Origin: Oscheius sp. JU75
Taxonomy: Eukaryota > Nematoda > Chromadorea > Rhabditida > Rhabditidae
Length of the DNA: 64,000 nt
Reading direction: 5' to 3'
Assembly (NCBI GenBank): GCA_037178855.1
Contig: JASJZC010000002.1
Span: forward strand, 4,402,001 to 4,466,000
A program made the translations under genes and the position numbers. The notes beneath the pieces are model-generated. The model was not told the origin of the DNA, made no database searches, and was given only the letters and a program-made list of their open reading frames with translations. Shown piece by piece: positions 23,280-33,536 of the stretch. Positions within the stretch are counted from its first letter, which is position 1; every line of letters starts with the position of its first letter.

Positions 23280-26200
23280 CTAGAGGTTGGACGAAGAGAT
23301 TACCCGGTCGTGGAGTGGGTTTGAGAAGGATTGAAACCTGAAAAAGATGCTGTGAGTGAAGCTCTGGAAGAAGAATCCTGTTGGAACGTCAGTCTAAAAG
23401 ATGCAACTCAAGAGTCTGCTTTATAGAGTAGAGAATATGTCTTACACATAGACAATATCCTCTGAACTGTTTTAGACTCGTTCCGCTCATTTTCACGCCT
23501 GTCACTGTGTCTCTATTTGCTCCCTAGATCAATCTTCTTCTATTCTGCCTACAGCTGTTTGATTAACATTCAGTATGTTACAACTACTGTAAGCCATCTC
23601 GTTAGTTGCAAAGCCAACCTCGTGTTGAAGATATGCTCCCGTATCCAGTCACGCATTCGATCGATTCGATGAAGAGCCCGAACGCTACGGGAGTCGTTGC
23701 CAGCCCCTAAAGAGTACAGATGAACGGAGAAGGAACAAAAGTCCTGATAGTGTGTAGGTGCAGAAGTAGAAAGAAGAAGATGAAAGAAGTTAAAAAAAAA
23801 CCATCACCAAGACAATAAACCGAGAAAGCACACAGTAAGCTAAATGTTAGTCGCAGCGCAAGCAACGTACCGACCGAGGTTTAGAAGAGCTTCCGGAGCG
23901 AAGGCTGCTTGAGCACTGGCGGTGGAGAGTTCTTCCGGAGGAGGGGCCGTATCCACAAAATCCTTCAGGCGAGATCTCTCGACGGTCAGACCCTCGTTAT
24001 ACCGATCCTTAAACTTCTTTAGAGCAGAAAAGACCAAGATACCTTGACAACTTCGTAAGCATCCATGATGATAGCAATGAATAGGGACAGAACGACGTAG
24101 ATGAACAGGGAGACGAAGCAGTAAATGTAAATCGTTCCGAAAATCTGAAGGGATGCGTCACTGTGGTTTCAGCGATAAGGTACCTTGATGGTCGTGTTCG
24201 AGTCGTTGATTGTGTAGAAGGTAGCAAACATGTCGTCTCCATTGAGCAGAGAGAACAAGGCTTCTGAGGATTCTCCGAGGGTACGGAACTGAAAAATACT
24301 TTGATTCAAAGGTCGATGAGAGTCTTTCCCGGTGCTGATACAACCCAAACAGTTCGGAAAATCGAACCGCACCTGTGCCCTCACTGTAAGAAGAACTACG
24401 TGTGTCTTTGATTCTGTCTTCTTTCATCTACGTTCCGGAAAAGTTAACAGATGTTTTACTTACCTTCATACTGTACGGTCCGATAATGACCCATCCAGCG
24501 ATCAAGAAACCGAGGTAAAGGACCATGGCACAGGTCATGAAGCGGAGAATGCTGGGTAGAGACTTCTTCATGGTCAGTATCAGAATCTGCAAAGGAAGAC
24601 TGTCATGGAACTACAGTAAATTCACATTGAACTGGTTGAAGAAACCAAAGTATCGAAGAACTCCAACATAGACGAGTAAGACACCAGTTCCGAGAAGGAT
24701 TCCGGTCAGGGTGAAGAGAGAGTTGTCGAAATCCTTGAATTCGATAGATATTTTGCTCACAGTTCCGATGACAATCAGCACGTCGTTAACCACAATCATT
24801 ACATACCTGCGGAACTTTAGAAAGAGGAAGGAGGAAGTCTTACCAGAGGTTCAAGAAGTCCAGCTGGTCGCTAATGGACATTTTCACCTTCAAGGTGTTC
24901 TCAAAGTAGTCGGTGGCTCTCTAAACTTGATCTCTGAATAGAGGAAACTAGTAAGTACCGCTTTAAGGAGATGGGCCTTGATGAGGGCTCGGATACAGAG
25001 AATGAAGGAGAGGACACAGAGAAGAAGGACGGCTAGGTCACAGATACCCATGAACATCGTGTCCAGACCCCAGCCAACACCTTTGATGACTCTTCCGTTG
25101 CAGACTTTCACGTAGGAAATGACAGCTCCGAGAGTCACGTGGACTTGTCCTGTATGACGAGAATTGTCAAACAGAATGTTGACCTAAAAAGCATAATCAA
25201 AATTGTCTTGTTCTGACTTACGTCAATCTTGTAACACTCCGGCTTCTGATCGCCATGTTTCGGACTGAAGTGGATTGTTCTAAACTTGAAGTTTAGGGTC
25301 ACTTTAGAGATGAGGAGGGCATCTTCGGGAGAAAAGGTCACGCCTAAAGTACTTTGATAAGGAGAACATGCGCAATAGTTCTACCTCTAGCCTTGAGAGC
25401 ACTTTGTACTGCGTGAGCATCGTCCTTTATGGCATTGACTTCGGCTTCGGTCAGATTCAAAAGGATTTTGACTTCAACTTTGCGATCAACACGTGTGGAT
25501 AGGAAACTAACCTTCCATAGGAGTGATATCAAAGTCGTAGGTGTTGTTATTCACGGTGACATTCGTGATTCGGTCCACGTTTATCTGGATATGCAAAATT
25601 GTCCTTGAAAACTGTCAAACGCTCATCAAAGTGATCTCTTTTCGACTCAAATTTCTCTATAGATACTCACTCACATCTCCGGTTGTCTCGATCTCTAACA
25701 AAACGGTTTTCAATCATTGACCTTTGGATACTTTTTTATTTAGATTATAAAATGTTATTGGACTCACCACAATATAAGGGATCTTGTCGAAGTCAATACC
25801 AGCCACCATAGAGGCATTGTTGGAGCGAAGAAACGGGTCCATGGTATTCCTCTGGATGTCGTAGCTGAATGTCGCGAAAGAGTCCGTTTGAATAGAATAG
25901 TACTGTAAGTTGCAGCATTGAATGATAAAACAGACTGTCTTACAGCGTTGATGATGAACTGGAGATGTTCCATAATTCCGTTTCCGTCATAGACAGAGTA
26001 TCTTCCTTCGGCCGGAGGATATTGCAAAGCGTCGCGATCATCGTTCCATTCCTAGACTACCATAAAATTGGTTAGAATTTGGTCCCCACCTTCAAGAACT
26101 TGTGTCTCATCACAGTATTCGTGTCCTCAAGAAAGTCAACATGGGACATTCTCATCTCCGCGAACATGACTAGCTGGAAGGTGACGAAGAATATTTTGGC

Positions 26201-26717
26201 AACTTGGAGAGCCAGTTTGTACGGGAACGTCTTCCTCACCTTAATTATTTTTTAAGAGAAAATGAAACGGAATTTACCCTCCATTTCTGAATTGGATTCA
26301 TGAAGAAGAACTGTAGGTGTCGGCGGAGACGCTCTCCCGTATCGCGCTCATGGTCGTTCAGATTCTCCAGAACCTCTTGGAAATTCGGTGCTTGACTGAG
26401 ATCGTCACTAAAAAATGTTTTGTTCTGAGAACTATGGTCATTGTCTGTTCTCAGGGTCAAACGTGAATGAAACTATCAAAAATTCATGTGCAATAGAAAG
26501 GGAAAAGAAAACTTTAGATCTTACCTGGTAACTCTCATGGTCTAGTTTGTAGTTGGAAATTGAGATAATGTATAATGATAAAAGCTAGGGCCATTTTTCG
26601 ATTCGTCGCTTGTTTCAAAGCCACTCAAGTCTACAATTCTCGCAAAGCTAACCTGTGATCACTGCTGGCCGTAGTCGTGCTCCGTCGACTTCCCTCATTT
26701 GGCCGTCTTCGAGACAT
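23280..26717 (-). CDS. cup-5: Mucolipin (TRPML) cation channel, cup-5-like
   Basis: Lysosomal/late-endosomal Ca2+-permeable TRP channel. The start MSRRRPNEGSRRSTTTASSD is at 26653..26717, spliced to 26407 onward. The cytosolic segment LRRHLQFFFMNPIQKW matches the family's phosphoinositide-binding start (FFMSPCDKFR in human). Helix S1 (ALQVAKIFFVTFQLVMF) is followed by the large luminal domain, then S2-S4. S5 is ILILTMKKSLPSILRFMTCA, and the selectivity filter FSLLNGDDMFATF is intact. S6 is FVSLFIYVVLSLFIAIIMDA. 3' exons: 24464..24586, 24184..24288, 24043..24144, 23875..24007, 23619..23706, 23280..23337. The C-tail lacks an obvious dileucine or Cys cluster like the human one. Convergent with the gene at 22129-23120, stops 160 bp apart. 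Confidence 0.93.
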
Positions 26718-27492
26718 CTGAAACAGACGAGAGCTAGGTATGAGTCAGAGAGTGGGACAAAAATAAACAGACTGGCTGGACGACAGACAGACACAATAGT
26801 TCGACTGGTCAAGTTTCAATCGGAAGTACGCAATTGCGTACCGCAGAAACTTACCTGAACACCTATCGGCTCAATTACTTTTCTGGAAAACAAATCATGT
26901 ACCACAAAAGTGATAATATTAGTTACATTGACCGGAATTATCCAGTTTGTATCTTAAGATACCTTCCTCTTTTCATAATCAACGAAACTTTAAGTAATGT
27001 AAAGTATAGGAATTCAAACCTTTTCCAAAGGAACAGCCACGAAGCTCCTATCGTGTGTCATCCAACAGACCTGAATACAAAACACGTGAGAAGAAGATTG
27101 ACAGCTAGACGACAGACAGCAAGATAAAGCTCAAGGTGCCGTTTGGCCAGAATGGAACGGAAGCAATTTTAGCCTGGCTGGCTGCACATTAGGCGGATTG
27201 AGTGGGAAAGTTTGTCAAAACAGCGGTGACGAAGGTATTAGTATCTGACTAGAGGAGGAGACCTGATTTCGATGCAAATCTGATTGGGAAAGTAGTCGAG
27301 AGCGGACAGGTTTGTTTGGAAAGAGCAAGGTGAGAACAGTGAATCATGAGAGTTTTTTTTGGGAATCATCTAAAAGTACCTAATAATAATCAAAGTGGAG
27401 CCATGTGATTCTATAAGCAATGAGAAACGAGGAAAACAAGATGAAACCAGAAACAAATTCATAATTGCCGATTGAATATTTATTCAAGAGAA
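26718..27492. other. Intergenic region upstream of the TRPML gene
   Basis: No supported gene. Short open frames at 26834-27127 (plus) lack splice signals and recognisable sequence. The end (about 27480) holds AATAAATATT on the minus strand, a polyadenylation signal for the mini-gene ending at 27493. Confidence 0.5.
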
Positions 27493-27745
27493 TCAGTTAG
27501 CGCAGAAACCATCCTCGTAGAGCCAGCCAAGTCCACAGTCGTTGTCAGAGTGGCAGCTTATAGTCTTTAATTTTTCTACATCATTTGCAGAGTTTTTCTT
27601 CCTGATTTTCGTCCCAGATCCATTCTCCTTTATTACCGTACCGATAACGATCGTCCTTATCCTCGCACTCCCTAGCCTCCATCACCAGAAGAAGGATCTA
27701 CAGCTGCGGTGAAGTTCGTTATACCAGCGCAAGAAGAAGACGCAT
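27493..27745 (-). pseudogene. Cysteine-rich secreted mini-gene or relic, copy A
   Basis: The frame begins MRLLLAL at 27745 and continues, after an acceptor-like tgtag, as ILLLVMEARECEDKDD, a convincing signal peptide plus mature start. A second frame gives CHSDNDCGLGWLYEDGFCAN and stops at 27493, followed directly by AATAAA. Joining the parts needs a 27-nt intron and a second splice (a donor at TATCG/gtacgg would fit phase). The gene is therefore either real with unusually short introns or decaying. A 14-bp block, cagtctatttaaag, lies 29 bp upstream of the ATG, as in copy B. Function unknown; secreted defence or signalling peptides have this form. Confidence 0.45.
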
Positions 27746-27773
27746 AGTTGCTTGATGAACGCTCTGAGAGAAA

Positions 27774-27787
27774 CAGTCTATTTAAAG
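27774..27787 (-). promoter_or_regulatory. Conserved TATA-like core element of copy A
   Basis: The block cttTAAATAGACTG (minus strand) is identical to the one before copy B, and each starts 29 bp upstream of its ATG. Confidence 0.5.
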
Positions 27788-27799
27788 GATCTATAGAAT

Positions 27800-28241
27800 A
27801 TAGCGAGTGGGAAATTGAAGATGCTGATACAAAGTGTCACAATAGGGTTGGACGTCTGGCCATTGAATCTACTTAGTTACTCTTCTTACCTTCTTGCTTC
27901 TATCTCTACCCAGCACTCCACTGTAATCGGAAAATTCCGTTGTATTCTAGTATCGAGTGGATTCTACCTCTCTCTTATCTCTCACTGACTCATGTTCGCA
28001 CGTGTACTGCGTTTGCAGAAATAGTAACACTTATTGTTATCTATACAGTATGTACAGTTAGCCTGTTGCGGATTTTTGAAGTTATATGGATCCAACCGAC
28101 ATCTACGGCCAAATTCATGCCATGTACACGAGCTTTCCAAGGGTGTATCTACGGGCCTTCGTCATGTTGACAGATGAAGAAAGATCTGAAAAGCCTATCA
28201 AACAAAGAGGAGATGTACCATCGTAAGAAGATGATTCTTTA
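27800..28241. other. Spacer between mini-genes A and B
   Basis: No supported gene seen. Confidence 0.5.
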
Positions 28242-28493
28242 TTATATGTTTTGATACTTTGCCAACAATTTAATATATTTGAAGCCAGACTTGCAGGGGT
28301 GATCATGCGTGCAGAAGGCACAGATATCCCTCATCTGGATTGTATCGGTATTTTTGACAATGATGCAAACAATCCGAATTTTGCTGCATCTATCTCCTTC
28401 TGAGCCTCCAGCATAATGGCAATGCCAAGCAAAAGGAACTGAAGGTTGGAGAACCAGATAGAAGCTGTCATACCAGTGTAATAAAAGACGCAT
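28242..28493 (-). pseudogene. Cysteine-rich secreted mini-gene or relic, copy B
   Basis: ATG at 28493 (MRLLLHW). A single unspliced frame runs 83 codons and ends DICAFCTHDHPCKSGFKYIK, with a TAATAAAG stop/polyadenylation overlap. A different frame reads FLLLGIAIMLEAQKE, matching the signal-peptide block of copies A (ILLLVMEAREC) and C (QLLLGTPCILEAQREC). Signal and cysteine parts are therefore one frame apart, suggesting an indel. Upstream it keeps the same 14-bp promoter block as copy A at the same distance. Confidence 0.45.
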
Positions 28494-28521
28494 AGCTGTT
28501 TGTTAGCAGTAATGAACAAAT

Positions 28522-28535
28522 CAGTCTATTTAAAG
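28522..28535 (-). promoter_or_regulatory. Conserved TATA-like core element of copy B
   Basis: Fourteen bases identical to 27774-27787, at the same distance from the ATG. Confidence 0.5.
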
Positions 28536-28726
28536 CGATTTGTTAATGGGAAACGTGGAAAGTGTACCTCATTGGAACAGACTAGACCGTTGGAAATGAT
28601 CGTCTGAACTATTGATTCATAAATATCAGACAATGGAACATAAAAATGAGCCAATCAAATCAAACAAACGTACAGAAGACACTAACGATTTATTGCAACA
28701 GTAAAGGATCGTCTAAAAACAAAAGT

Positions 28727-29596
28727 CTATTCTTCGAAGAGGACATCTCTCTCGGACTTGATCTTGGGAGCACGTGCTCGGATTCTGTTGTAGCCGTTGT
28801 CCCTGCTGTCTTCGCCAGTTCCATTGAGCAGATTCTCGAAGTATTCCATCTGCTCGGTCGACCTGTTGGTCAGGGTGTAGAAGTGGACGAGAGAGCCGAC
28901 GATAGCAATGGTGATCAGTCCCAAGATGACAGAAATTCCGTAAGATATTTCTTTGGCCACTAAAAATGAGTTGGTAAACTGAAAAGGGAAAATACTTACT
29001 TTCATTGTCCTTCTTCTGTTTCGGATTAGGTGCCCTGTCGATGTCCTTCATCATGTTGCGACTGCCAACGCGAGAACGAAGAAAGTCCCACTGTTTCTTT
29101 CCCATCGTGTAATTGCCATTTCCTTTGATAGAGAATCCGGTATCGTGCGTAGCTGTGAAGGAGCAAAGGCTTGAGAGGTGGATCTTCTTCAGATCCGGGC
29201 ATCCACGAACGATGAATCCAGAAACTTTGGGCCCTGCGGAATCACTGTATATAGGGTCGTTGATTTCAATGTCCCAGACGTCCTTGAAAGCGTGCAACTC
29301 CTCCATATTTGAAACGCCTTGAATTTCAATTCGTCCGCGAATGAGACGAACCGAGTGGAATCGCTTCTGAACGTCGTCCGGGAATGATAAATCCGTGACG
29401 CGGACATTTCCCCTGATCTCTTCGCAGCCCGTCTTCCCTTCATTGAGAATCTCTTCTGCCTTACAGACAACATCTAAAACAGTTGGGGCCATGAAAGAGA
29501 AGAGAACTCACGATCCTTTGGCAGGTACCCGCAGTTGGTTGCCAGGACAGAGTCCATTCCGACGATAATGACTATGATAGTCGCAAGCAACTTCAT
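28727..29596 (-). CDS. Secreted/type I membrane protein with receptor L domain, 263 aa
   Basis: Three exons: 29512..29596, 29000..29473, 28727..28959. The signal peptide MKLLATIIVIIVGMDSVLA is followed by Cys-containing ectodomain sequence. A parallel-beta 'receptor L domain' pattern follows: CEEIRGNVRVTDLSF, VRLIRGRIEIQGV, SNMEELHAFKDVWDIEI, IVRGCPDLKKIHL. This is the repeat found in insulin/EGF receptor ectodomains and in an expanded nematode family. A transmembrane helix (ISVILGLITIAIVGSLVHFY) lies near residue 190, followed by an acidic/basic tail ending RDVLFEE. There is no kinase domain, so it could act as a decoy or co-receptor. A TATA-like box (29643-29650) lies about 50 bp before the ATG, and there is no trans-splice acceptor. 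Confidence 0.82.
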
Positions 29597-29642
29597 GTTG
29601 AAGACTGCAGAATAACTAATGAACTCTTCTAATCCAGAAGGG

Positions 29643-29650
29643 CATATATA
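29643..29650 (-). promoter_or_regulatory. TATA box of the L-domain gene
   Basis: TATATATG on the minus strand, about 50 bp upstream of the ATG at 29596. Consistent with a short cis-only 5' UTR. Confidence 0.55.
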
Positions 29651-29969
29651 CCTTTTTCAAGTTAGCTTCTATTTTACTTGGAAAGTTACAAAAGTTTTCG
29701 TAAAAGTTGCTTCTCAATGGATAAAGAAAAACAGCTTTCACACACTGTAGAGCAACAAATAATAGATCCCGACGCTTTTTTGCACAACTCTATGACTCTG
29801 CACAAATTAAATGCACATTGTCTTTTCGCTCTCCGCTTTGTTCGATGGCCACTCTTTCTCATGAACCAGTGGTCCAGACAGTCGCTGGGCTCGTTTCGGT
29901 GTAGAATTCACCAGACTGTCCAAACTGACAGACTCGCTAGAAAAGGAAATGTCTTTTGCTTGGACTCGT

Positions 29970-30188
29970 ATGAAGTTCTTCGAACAGGTTTACCAATCTT
30001 TTAGCAGCTTCTCCTTGGTACTCCCTGCATACTGGAGGCGCAACGAGAATGTCAAAGCTCAGAGGAGTGCTACAAAGGTCAGACGTGTGAATACGATCCG
30101 AACCGGGATACGAACGTCTGCGTATTGTATGAAATGCAAATCTGATCTCGACTGTGGTACTGTAGGATACTGCAAAGATGGCTTCTAG
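29970..30188 (+). pseudogene. Cysteine-rich secreted mini-gene or relic, copy C (opposite strand)
   Basis: ATG at 29970 gives MKFFEQ. After an acceptor-like ttttag the related frame QLLLGTPCILEAQRECQSSE continues with regularly spaced Cys (ECYKGQTCEYDPNRDTNVC), then stops. A second frame carries CMKCKSDLDCGTVGYCKDGF to a stop at 30188, matching the end of copy A (CHSDNDCG..DGFC). The apparent first intron is only 17 nt and the two Cys blocks are one frame apart, so as it stands the copy looks broken. It lacks the conserved promoter block of A and B. Confidence 0.45.
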
Positions 30189-33100
30189 GTTAACTGATAC
30201 GATAAAATATATCCTCAAAGAACAAACGTTTTCCTTCTCGTACCTTTCAGAAAAAAAATATTGAAACATGATTAGAGACTCTCTACTTTTTATCCATCTT
30301 CCTTCAGATGGAGCTCAGAGATAGCTCAGCTTGTCTCTCTATTAGCCTGCTTCAGCGACAAGTTCTCACGTCAAAATAGGTTGTTTGGCGGTTTTGACTC
30401 GGCCCCCCGGAAAATGTCCGTCCTAGAGTGGTACCTGGCCAAGCCAATAATCATCACAAATTCATTGTCTTTCGCAAACGAATCGGTCCCCTTTCGACCA
30501 GAGACCATACTTTTTTCTAATTGACAGCACTTTATATATGGACTCTGCTGGCGGTCAACGACCCGAAAGGAGAGTCGTCATCATGACCCTATCTATGCAT
30601 AGTTGACGACGTTCTTGAAGAATCCTCACTCCCGATCATGACACGTTCTTTTTATCTATCTCTTGGTGGGAAGAAAAAAGAGTTCCCCTCTCCTGGCTTC
30701 CTAATTTCCGAGGCCCACGACCTCTGCCCTCATTTTGGACCAATTTAGGCAGTAGGAGCCACTCATTCCACGCACTTCCTCGTAGTACTCGAGCTTGCTC
30801 TGCAAAAAACAGCAATCAGCAGCTGGCTAAATGACTACGAGTTTCAGTAACTTGAACCTTTGAACTTTCAAATGCAGGGAATCCGAAAGTGTTTCTTCGA
30901 TACTACAGTGGCCATTTCTGGTTACTGGAGAATGACCTATCTTATCAATTGTAGACTTGACGGTATCTCCATAGACAACTGATTTTGTTTTGCTCTGACG
31001 GTTTTCTCCTGAAAGAGTCTGTCTCTGGTATTTGATTATTTTACACTTAGGAACTCTCGATCTATGAAATCTGGGGCTCCAGGGAGTTTAAAAAAAATAT
31101 CCAAAGAAAGAGATCCTTTGATTTCAGCTTGCAATTCACACTCACTCCATTATGCATTAACCGGCTATGGATATAACTGACAGATTGTTTTTTACCCTGA
31201 GATTAACACAAGTCAAACTCTTCCAAAGGAATAAGACTTCCCAGGCCATTCGTCTGGGCTCCCGTTGACAGCTCAGTTCTATGCTCCTTCACTGACAGCT
31301 TCTTCTCCCACGTGTTTTCTATTGCTGCCCGCTTGGCCTCTTTTTATTACTTGACCCAGATTGAGGTCCTTTGGTCTTAACATATTCTCTTCTGCTCAAA
31401 AGAGAGCGGGTGAAAACAAACATCCTTGTTGTTCCAGGTATTAGGGAGAGAAGAGAAGAGGAAGACTTTTTGACTACTGCAATCAGGTCACATTACGAGT
31501 TGACCTCATTAGGCGAACTTCAAGAAACGTTTTCCAATTGCACTCTCTAAGCAAGCTGTTCAGTTCACAAGTTTCCAAGGAATGTGTTTCAGAACTTCTC
31601 CTTTTCTGGCCTGTTGTGTATAGAACCGAGGAGAGAAAGCTCTCCTTACTGGCTGGGTTTCTCTGAATTTTGGGGATTCACAGAAGCTTCTGCAATAATA
31701 CAGAGCAGAGGAATCTTTCTTGCCTCATACTTTCCCATTGGAACTCTCCAAGCTCCAGATCAATCTCCGGATCTCCCCCCTGATCACCAAGCTCTCCCAA
31801 TCCTCATTGTCCTCGTTTTACGGGCCCAGATCCAGACTCCTCAAAGAACATTTCCATAAAAAAACATTGCGTAGTCCTTCCTCGTTCTTCACGCTTCGCC
31901 TAGCCTATTGCATAGATATCTTCTGGAGCCCCCTCTCGCTTATTTGGACTCATGGACAAAAACTGGCCTCTCGAGAGAACTGAGCTCTTCGTGTAGATTG
32001 CTTTCGGCTTCGCAACTTTTAATTTCCCTCTCCCAAGCATGGCCTCCTGTCCAGAATCAGAGTACCCTCTTTCTATTTTTTCAATCACGCCAAGAACTGG
32101 CCCAACGGGAGGATTAAAGTTGACACGCAGCCTTGGGCATTTTAGTTGTTTCTCCTTTTCAAAATTAGTTAGGTAGAGTTAGAAGGACGCAAAAACGATC
32201 TCGGAGGTATTGAGTAACACGCCGAACATATCGTCCTTATGCTTGTTACAACTTGCGCTATCATATCGGTTGAGCAAGGGTCAACTCTTGTGTTTCGATC
32301 CAATGATCTCTACCAAGTCCATATGGCTTGATCTTCGGTGAGCTGTTCTTCTATTCCCTATTGTACATTTCACAGTTCCAAACTCTGCTTGCTATGAATG
32401 TTCGGTACGTTCGAGTTGGACTCTTTCTATCTCACAGCCCGAAGTTCTAGTGGCAAAATCTATCCAAAGAGTTTGACCATTCAGAGCTACCATGGAGATC
32501 TCTTGATGTTAAAAGTAGACCCCAGTGCTTGTTGTCTCGTGTGTTGCCAGAACCTTAAATGACAATATCCTTTTTGGCTGATTGTCCTGGCCAGTCCTCC
32601 CACACACCCACCTGGTCACAACAACTCGTTTTTTCCTCTCATCCGGTGAAGTGCTCCTCCTCCCCCATTGTGTTGCAAGCCAAATTTGAACCTAGGACTT
32701 GACTTCCGGCCTCTCCTGGAACTAATTGCATTATTCTCGACAGCCGAGCATGGCTACCTGTCATTTTTTCAGGCCGTTTCCGCCAATTGAGCTTGTCTGA
32801 AATGCAATCTCTCATGTTTCTTTTCAGCTGATCCGCCCCTTCTTGCTCTCTGTCTTTCTCTCTAGCAGAGGGAGTCGAAGCTACCACACCAGATCGGAGT
32901 TTGGCTCCTGTTACTTTCTGCGTCCCTTTCGAACAGTCCATCCCTTGATGCTAAACCCGGTCTGTCTAGAAAGTCTCTTGTGAGCAGCATTAGTGTCCAG
33001 ACTGGCTTGACAGGATAAAAGCCTCCAAAGAGTCTGCAATCCCACTAGCTGACTCTGTTTCCTCTTTAGCCCCAGCATTTGCTTATTCTTTCTTATCCTG

Positions 33101-33536
33101 TTCTGAGCAAAAGTTTTGTTCGTAGTGACGGCAAAACAGAGGAACGGTCCCGAGATCTTGACTCTTTCGTCGGTAACATGGTCATGGCTCAAAACCTTTT
33201 GCAATTGAGGAAAGAACTGATCCCTAATGTCTAAAAGAATGCCGAAAAACAATCCACTTGATAAAGTAGAGCGAGCTGCTGGAACTGACAGAAAACAAAT
33301 GGAACACTGAGACCAGATCGGTTTTCCCACATGTCTGATAACAGCAACTGTCTCTCTCCCTCCCTTGATCCCTTAGAGTTCTGTTGACCGTTGACCTGTC
33401 TGACCTTTCGAATTCTACGAAAAGAGCACTGGTCATGGCTCCTCCCCTCTCTTAATCCAATCTCTTTACCTTTTCTCTCGCCCTCTCCGGCCACTCGAAT
33501 GTCCGAATCGGGCCGGGCAGCCGTCCAATTGTCAAA
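30189..33536. other. Long intergenic region upstream of the first cys-loop receptor gene
   Basis: 3.3 kb with no supported exon, RNA gene or repeat. The plus strand becomes pyrimidine-rich from about 31.5 kb, like the sense strand of long introns here. An upstream non-coding exon or outron of the 33537 gene is therefore possible. Confidence 0.5.
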
